From: Pohlia nutans
Taxonomy: Eukaryota; Streptophyta; Bryopsida; Bryales; Mniaceae
Reading direction: 5' to 3'
NCBI GenBank assembly: GCA_022496805.1
Contig: CM040100.1
Coordinates: 27,667,431-27,731,430 of the forward strand
DNA length: 64,000 nt
The notes under the pieces are model-generated. The model ran no database searches. It saw only the letters and a list, made by a program, of their open reading frames with translations, and had not been told where the DNA came from. Below, in pieces: positions 57,705-64,000 of this stretch; within the stretch, counting starts at the first letter, position 1; every line of letters begins with the position of its first letter. The translations under genes were made by a program, and so were the position numbers.

Positions 57705-59278
57705 TCAGGCCGCACTCGCTGTCACATGAGGCCACATCTCGACCAAAGACTGGATGAAAGGAAATAAAGAAAGAATTCGGACGTGAGCCACACCCATCTT
57801 TGAAAACATAACATGAGCTCAAGATCGTGTACTAAAAGCATCTGGATTCCTGTTCTTGGCTCACTGTTCATTGATTCCAAGGATGTTCATGCAGCTCTTC
57901 ACGAATGTCATGCACTTGCCAGAGTGTACATATATCACACCAACATCATCAACATGAGGTCGTGGGTTCCTCACCTAACACTAAAGAATTAATAAAGCTC
58001 CAATCCAGCATTGAATTCTCAATACAGCAACTATCATCTTCACGCGGCTACTACGGAGAACCAAGTGTACATAGTGTACTCAGTTGCTTTAATTAGTCAA
58101 TAAGGGATAGGATGACCCAAACAACTTACCGAGCGGATGTTGCGATCTTCGTCATCAAAAAACAACATATCTTTGTACGGTACACCTGTGCCCTGCAGAA
58201 TTTTTTGAAAGTGCTCCACTTTGTGACTCCAACTGGGATAGATTTGCTGAAAGAAAACACCCAGTTCAGAATCGTTCCACAAGCCACGTGTATTTTGGTC
58301 GAAAATGGTGTAAATACAATAAACAATCTTTCCAATAAAATCAGACTGTTTCAAAACAAATTAGACAACATCATAAGGAGAATCTTTCCCATAATTCATA
58401 GAGAGGTCTCCCTATAGTCAGTGATCATACGAAGACCTAAATTCTTCAAAGTCAACAAACTAGTTTTAGTGGAAACCCTGTTAATAACTACGAATGCTTC
58501 ATGCTGTGCACAATCAGCAGTGAGACCAAACAATCCTCATTTTGAAAAATGGAAACATATTCAACACTCGATCAGCGGGCATCGTATACTCACCATATTC
58601 ACGAAGTAATCGGTAATGCTCAATTTGTTAAGAAAGCATCGAGCTATGTCGGGAGTTGGAGTCCGCGATGCAACAGCCATGGTGACACCCTTCTGCCTCA
58701 GCGCATTCAACACCCCTTTCACTTCAGGGTACAGAGATGGATTGTCCTTCGGTGAGCGACACTCGCTGCAGCACACAGAACAACCAGCCCATAACCCCTA
58801 AATCATGGATTAGATCAATTGATTCACTAGTGGAAAAATGGAAGTCACATGGAGCCAAAGTTTCTATCACCAGAATCAGTGAAGAACATCGCATATGTTG
58901 GTCAATATATAAAATAAAAAGTGGGCAAAAGAAAGTCCCCATATGACATCAACCTGTAGGGTTTAAATTGTACGTGACCGAGCCCGAAAACCACTGATCC
59001 TCAACGTAAATGCATTAACACGCCTTGCAAAGCCTGAACTGAAATACCAAGATAGTGCGATTGTTGTATGCGGTCTGTGGATTCAGGGTTAGAAGAGATG
59101 TGCACACTTGGGCATGTTTCCCAATTGCAGTGATCACTTACCACCAGAAGGGCCAAAGCGTGTAATCCAAATCGAAGACAATCAAGCGAGGCAGGGTGCT
59201 GGATGCGTTGAGAAGACGCAGCGCTTCCTCTGCGACCTCGTCCTCGTTGTTCATGCGCTTGCCCATGGCCCTCGGCAT
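57705..59278 (-). CDS. MDP1-like: MDP-1-type HAD phosphatase gene, four exons, unusual C-terminus
   Basis: Minus-strand exons: 59,278-59,142 (ATG 59,278-59,276), 58,765-58,594, 58,246-58,130, and a last piece about 57,797-57,705. The first three join in phase (137+172+117 bases). Exon 1 ends RLIVFDLDYTLWPFW, the HAD motif I DxDxT. The exon 1-2 junction gives CECRS. Exon 2 has ALRQKGVTMAVASRTPTPDI (motif II region). Exon 3 has WSHKVEHFQKI and MLFFDDEDRNIRS (motif IV Asp pair). This matches the plant magnesium-dependent phosphatase-1 family, a protein-tyrosine or sugar-amine phosphatase. The last exon reads MGVAHVRILSLF and stops after about 30 residues, lacking the usual GVTSxLVxxG..FxxGL end, so the C-terminus is diverged or truncated. 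An in-frame ATG farther upstream (59,413) could add a Ser/Arg-rich transit-like extension. Confidence 0.85.
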
Positions 59279-59539
59279 CGTCCTGCTGCTCCCTCCAATT
59301 CGCTTACTCGCTGGTGCAACCCCAAAAGTCTTTCGTGAGAAAACAGAAGCGGTGCGAGTATTGAAGCTAAGTCTTAAAGTCTTCGGAGCAATACAGAAAT
59401 CATAATATAGCATTCTTGAAGAAAATCATAATCAGGCTCTCCTTCAACAAAACCCTCCGTCACTGGCTTCAACAATCCAAGCCCACGACGGACCTCAGTA
59501 CGAGGGAGGCTCACCCACCGCGTGAAGCTCCGGCTGCAA

Positions 59540-60258
59540 AAGGTTGGGCCAAAGGTTGGGCCTATGACCATGGAATCATGTTTTATCTGTCACATTCAAT
59601 TTTGCTACTAAAAATAATACAAGAATTCAAATTTATATTTTTAATAGATGAAGTCACATGTCTACTACAAATCATGAATTCTTCATAAATTTTGGTGAAA
59701 ATTTGAAATTACTATGGTTTTATGAAGTGATTGTAAAGAAAATCTATATCAATTACAAAATGTACTAGAAAATTCCGATTTTTTTACCTAAGGTGTAAAT
59801 TACAATGAAGAAAAGTTTAGTTGATGAAAATCATCCGTGTATCTAAATTTAGAAATTTTGCTACACCTTGGTGATACCTACCGAACTTGTAACTACAATA
59901 AAACACTCAATTTTTAGATTTTTCCAAAAATTCAAAGTGGAGTAGAAACTAGACTTGGCAAGCTTCATTTTGTTAGTTAAGCTCAAATGCAATGGAACTC
60001 ATTTTCATGGCCTAAATTTAGTTTAAGTAGAACAAGCAAAAAAATTCAAAATACACTACATGGTGAACCGTTTTTACGACTCTTTTTGTAGTTGGGACCC
60101 CATGTAAAATCTAAAAATAGCTTGAATGATTTGAATTTAACTTGAAGGGGTGGCATCACGAAGCAAAGCCCTTCACATAAAAAATTGGATGGAAATCATC
60201 CACGTAGTCGACTTCATTCATAAGCCATTTTTTGGTCTTGCCGGCAGTTAGGGGTTAA
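59540..60258 (+). mobile_element. piggyBac-like MITE, inverted copy of 33,138-33,861
   Basis: The right end is GGCAGTTAGGGGTTAA (TTAA 60,255-60,258). The left end is damaged: AAAGGTTGGGCC occurs twice in tandem at about 59,538-59,562 where TTGACCCCT should precede it. The body is a reverse complement of the 33.2-33.85 kb copy. It lies about 260 bp upstream of the MDP-1 start codon. Confidence 0.75.
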
Positions 60259-61048
60259 CGTCCCGATTCAACACTGTTTTAAAAGATTCGTTATAAAATG
60301 TTTGATGACAAAAAAAGGTTGTAAATGTCAATGTGAGATCACATCTGTACAACTAGATTCATCATATTTTTTATTAATATTTTTTAATGAATTTTGCAAG
60401 GTTTTCTTTTGAAATTCAATTCAAAGTTCAAAATTAACACAAAAGAATTAAAAATTATTGTAATGAAATTCGAATTACATGCACTACGAGATGGTATGGT
60501 TTCCATTATTTGATTCTATTTATTTTTGAAAATCATGTTTAAGGCCTCACTTTTTAAACTAAAAATGAAACTTGACATAAACCAGTTGTGTTGTTTTTCA
60601 AAAAAGCACAATATCTTATTTAAAAAATTCATACCGTACAAATGATAGTCAATTAGCACAAGAACCAAAATAAATTTGGATGGATGAAAGAATGTGCATG
60701 ATGTAGTATTGAGAAAGGTTGCATTATGTTCACCGTCCATTATATGGATGCAGGCACGTTACAGGATTAACCCTTTAGTGCTCAAGTAACCACTTTGTGG
60801 TCTTTGATGTGTTGAAAATGCGAATAACGAAAAATTCATAAAGAATTGGAATTTGAATTGTGAAGTTCTGATTTGGAGACTTATAATACAATTTTGCTAT
60901 AAAAAGAAATTTTCAATTTGGAGTTCTGTAACTATCAAAATACTTGTGAACAAAGCACAAAAATACTGCGAATACTTGAAAAGACAATAAATACTTACAA
61001 ATACAACCCAAAGCGTTAAAGCGTTAAGTGTCCTCACTACAATTATCC
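60259..61048. other. AT-rich subtelomeric spacer with a possible element end
   Basis: TTAACCCTTTAGTG at 60,767 resembles a left end. GCGTTAA at about 61,013-61,019 is the only candidate partner and is poor. No gene. Confidence 0.35.
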
Positions 61049-61802
61049 GGTTTAGGGTTTAGGGTTTAGGGTTACAAGGGTGTCCTTAAGAAAGTCGACT
61101 ATCTCGGATGAGGTTGGGATTTTGCATACCCCCCCATTTTCGAGGGCTGCGATTCCAACGGTGCAATAAAATCTTATTATAACAAGTATCACCGTTTGTG
61201 AGATATGGAATGTTTGACTTTAGGACATTTGTGTTGACTTTTGAGGTTTTGAAGTAGTTTGAAATTTTGATTTAACCTACCCCCCCATTTTCAATATCTA
61301 CAAATTCAATGGTGTAATGAGAATCATGATCCGATGTTTGGATTGCAAGATATGGATGTTTTAGGTTTTCGGTTACAAGGGTGTCTTAAGAAAGTCGACT
61401 ATCTCGGATGAGGTTGGGATTTTGTCTACCCCCTATTTTCGAGGGCTACAATTCCAACGGTGCAATAAAATTCTTAACAAGTATCACCGTTTGTGAGATA
61501 TGGAATGTTTGACTTTAAGGGCATTTGTGTTGACTTTTGAGGTTTTGAAGTAGTTTGAAATTTTGATTTAACCTACCCCCCCATTTTTAATGTCTACAAA
61601 TTCAATGGTGTAATGAGAATCATGATTCGATGTTTGGATTGCAAGATATGGATGTGTTAGGTTTTCGGTTTAGGGTTTGGGGTTTAGGGTTTAGGGTTTA
61701 GGGTTTAGGTTTAGGGTTACAAGGGTGTCCTTAAGAAAGTCGACTATCTCGGATAAGGTTGGGATTTTGCCTATCCCTCCATTTTCGAGGGCTGCGAATC
61801 CA
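61049..61802 (+). repeat. Subtelomeric ~300-bp tandem repeat with interstitial telomere tracts
   Basis: Unit 1 starts TTACAAGGGTGTCC at 61,072 and unit 2 at 61,373; a third, truncated unit starts at 61,717. Each carries GTCGACTATCTCGGAT, CACCGTTTGTGAGATATGG and CAATGGTGTAATGAGAATC. Telomere-like TTTAGGG tracts separate them at 61,049-61,071 and 61,667-61,716. Confidence 0.9.
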
Positions 61803-64000
61803 ACGGTTTAGGGTTTAGGTTTTAGGGTTTAGGGTTTAGGGTTTAGGGTTTAGGGTTAGGGTTTAGGGTTTAGGGTTTAGGGTTTAGGGTTTAGGGTTTA
61901 GGGTTTAGGGTTTAGGGTTTAGGGTTTAGGGTTTAGGGTTTAGGGTTTAGGGTTTAGGGTTTAGGGTTTAGGGTTTAGGGTTTAGGGTTTAGGGTTTAGG
62001 GTTTAGGGTTTAGGGTTTAGGGTTTAGGGTTTAGGGTTTAGGGTTTAGGGTTTAGGGTTTAGGGTTTAGGGTTTAGGGTTTAGGGTTTAGGGTTTAGGGT
62101 TTAGGGTTTAGGGTTTAGGGTTTAGGGTTTAGGGTTTAGGGTTTAGGGTTTAGGGTTTAGGGTTTAGGGTTTAGGGTTTAGGGTTTAGGGTTTAGGGTTT
62201 AGGGTTTAGGGTTTAGGGTTTAGGGTTTAGGGTTTAGGGTTTAGGGTTTAGGGTTTAGGGTTTAGGGTTTAGGGTTTAGGGTTTAGGGTTTAGGGTTTAG
62301 GGTTTAGGGTTTAGGGTTTAGGGTTTAGGGTTTAGGGTTTAGGGTTTAGGGTTTAGGGTTTAGGGTTTAGGGTTTAGGGTTTAGGGTTTAGGGTTTAGGG
62401 TTTAGGGTTTAGGGTTTAGGGTTTAGGGTTTAGGGTTTAGGGTTTAGGGTTTAGGGTTTAGGGTTTAGGGTTTAGGGTTTAGGGTTTAGGGTTTAGGGTT
62501 TAGGGTTTAGGGTTTAGGGTTTAGGGTTTAGGGTTTAGGGTTTAGGGTTTAGGGTTTAGGGTTTAGGGTTTAGGGTTTAGGGTTTAGGGTTTAGGGTTTA
62601 GGGTTTAGGGTTTAGGGTTTAGGGTTTAGGGTTTAGGGTTTAGGGTTTAGGGTTTAGGGTTTAGGGTTTAGGGTTTAGGGTTTAGGGTTTAGGGTTTAGG
62701 GTTTAGGGTTTAGGGTTTAGGGTTTAGGGTTTAGGGTTTAGGGTTTAGGGTTTAGGGTTTAGGGTTTAGGGTTTAGGGTTTAGGGTTTAGGGTTTAGGGT
62801 TTAGGGTTTAGGGTTTAGGGTTTAGGGTTTAGGGTTTAGGGTTTAGGGTTTAGGGTTTAGGGTTTAGGGTTTAGGGTTTAGGGTTTAGGGTTTAGGGTTT
62901 AGGGTTTAGGGTTTAGGGTTTAGGGTTTAGGGTTTAGGGTTTAGGGTTTAGGGTTTAGGGTTTAGGGTTTAGGGTTTAGGGTTTAGGGTTTAGGGTTTAG
63001 GGTTTAGGGTTTAGGGTTTAGGGTTTAGGGTTTAGGGTTTAGGGTTTAGGGTTTAGGGTTTAGGGTTTAGGGTTTAGGGTTTAGGGTTTAGGGTTTAGGG
63101 TTTAGGGTTTAGGGTTTAGGGTTTAGGGTTTAGGGTTTAGGGTTTAGGGTTTAGGGTTTAGGGTTTAGGGTTTAGGGTTTAGGGTTTAGGGTTTAGGGTT
63201 TAGGGTTTAGGGTTTAGGGTTTAGGGTTTAGGGTTTAGGGTTTAGGGTTTAGGGTTTAGGGTTTAGGGTTTAGGGTTTAGGGTTTAGGGTTTAGGGTTTA
63301 GGGTTTAGGGTTTAGGGTTTAGGGTTTAGGGTTTAGGGTTTAGGGTTTAGGGTTTAGGGTTTAGGGTTTAGGGTTTAGGGTTTAGGGTTTAGGGTTTAGG
63401 GTTTAGGGTTTAGGGTTTAGGGTTTAGGGTTTAGGGTTTAGGGTTTAGGGTTTAGGGTTTAGGGTTTAGGGTTTAGGGTTTAGGGTTTAGGGTTTAGGGT
63501 TTAGGGTTTAGGGTTTAGGGTTTAGGGTTTAGGGTTTAGGGTTTAGGGTTTAGGGTTTAGGGTTTAGGGTTTAGGGTTTAGGGTTTAGGGTTTAGGGTTT
63601 AGGGTTTAGGGTTTAGGGTTTAGGGTTTAGGGTTTAGGGTTTAGGGTTTAGGGTTTAGGGTTTAGGGTTTAGGGTTTAGGGTTTAGGGTTTTAGGGTTTA
63701 GGGTTTAGGGTTTAGGGTTTAGGGTTTAGGGTTTAGGGTTTAGGGTTTAGGGTTTAGGGTTTAGGGTTTAGGGTTTAGGGTTTAGGGTTTAGGGTTTTAG
63801 GGTTTAGGGTTTAGGGTTTAGGTTTAGGGTTTTAGGGTTTAGGGGGTTAGGGTTTAGGGTTTAGGGTTTAGGGTTTAGGGTTTAGGGTTTAGGGTTAGGG
63901 GTTTAGGCGTTTTGGGTTGTTGAGGGTTTCTCGGGTTTAGGGTTTAGGGTTTAGGGTTTAGGGTTTTAGGGTTTAGGGTTTAGGGTTTAGGGTTTAGGAG
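61803..64000 (+). repeat. Telomere, (TTTAGGG)n
   Basis: About 2.2 kb of TTTAGGG repeats, nearly perfect from about 61,860 to 63,685. Variants such as TTTTAGGG, a missing T, GGGGTTAGG and a non-telomeric insert (63,902-63,936) appear toward the distal edge. The orientation places the chromosome end to the right. Confidence 0.97.

Noticed and set aside
57930..57990. tRNA-like B box (GGTTCCTCACC)
   Set aside because: No A box at the right distance and no cloverleaf.
58791..58801. ATAACCCCTAA in the first MDP-1 intron as another MITE end
   Set aside because: The first base breaks TTAA and no inverted partner lies nearby, so chance is likely.
1..64000. CRISPR arrays, bacterial operons or rRNA genes
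   Set aside because: None seen. The window is a plant chromosome end with introns and a telomere.

Overview
This is the right-hand end of a land-plant nuclear chromosome. The last ~2.2 kb (about 61,800-64,000) is an Arabidopsis-type telomere of TTTAGGG repeats with the G-rich strand running 5'->3' toward the end. Just inside it lie ~300-bp subtelomeric repeat units mixed with short telomere-like tracts. Genes have plant-type introns (GT..AG, AT-rich) and plant-specific families (NPH3/BTB, ERECTA-like kinase, FOLT1-like carrier). The Crinkler-type nuclease domains and the style of the transposon genes suggest a seed-free plant, perhaps a bryophyte, but that is inference and the species is not determined.

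Layout. 1-6.4 kb: two decayed plus-strand genes with Crinkler-like PD-(D/E)XK nuclease domains that share intron sequence, so they are local duplicates. 6.7-7.6 kb: a minus-strand folate-carrier (FOLT1-like) pseudogene with several frame lesions. 8.5-9.8 kb: piggyBac-like non-autonomous elements and a possible SINE. 9.94-19.49 kb: a complete but degenerate Ty3/gypsy LTR retrotransposon (411-bp LTRs, GGCTG target duplication) inserted in a ~168-bp tandem repeat. About 21-26.9 kb: a decayed Mutator-like element with ~1-kb terminal inverted repeats. 27-34 kb: AT-rich DNA packed with piggyBac-like MITEs. 35.06-39.33 kb: an intact seven-exon NPH3/RPT2-like gene, the clearest functional gene here. 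39.8-42.7 kb: a minus-strand ERECTA-like receptor-kinase pseudogene whose intron carries a large foldback. 44.2-48 kb: a minus-strand MULE-derived gene broken by a solo LTR. 48-50 kb: two unrecognised minus-strand open frames. 50.7-57.5 kb: a long decayed plus-strand gene with a ParB/sulfiredoxin-like DGNHR motif. 57.7-59.3 kb: a minus-strand MDP-1-type phosphatase gene. 59.5-61 kb: further MITE sequence, then subtelomere and telomere.

The most notable signal is a dispersed family of elements bounded by TTAA and inverted ends of the form TTAACCCCTAAAGGACC, the signature of piggyBac-superfamily transposition. One copy (56,735-57,309) splits an exon, and the pre-insertion site, with a single TTAA, reads through in frame. 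No piggyBac transposase gene is visible. The terminal motif contains CCCTAAA, the telomere repeat unit. Overall this is a subtelomeric region dominated by transposon insertions and gene decay, with two plausible working host genes (NPH3-like and MDP-1).
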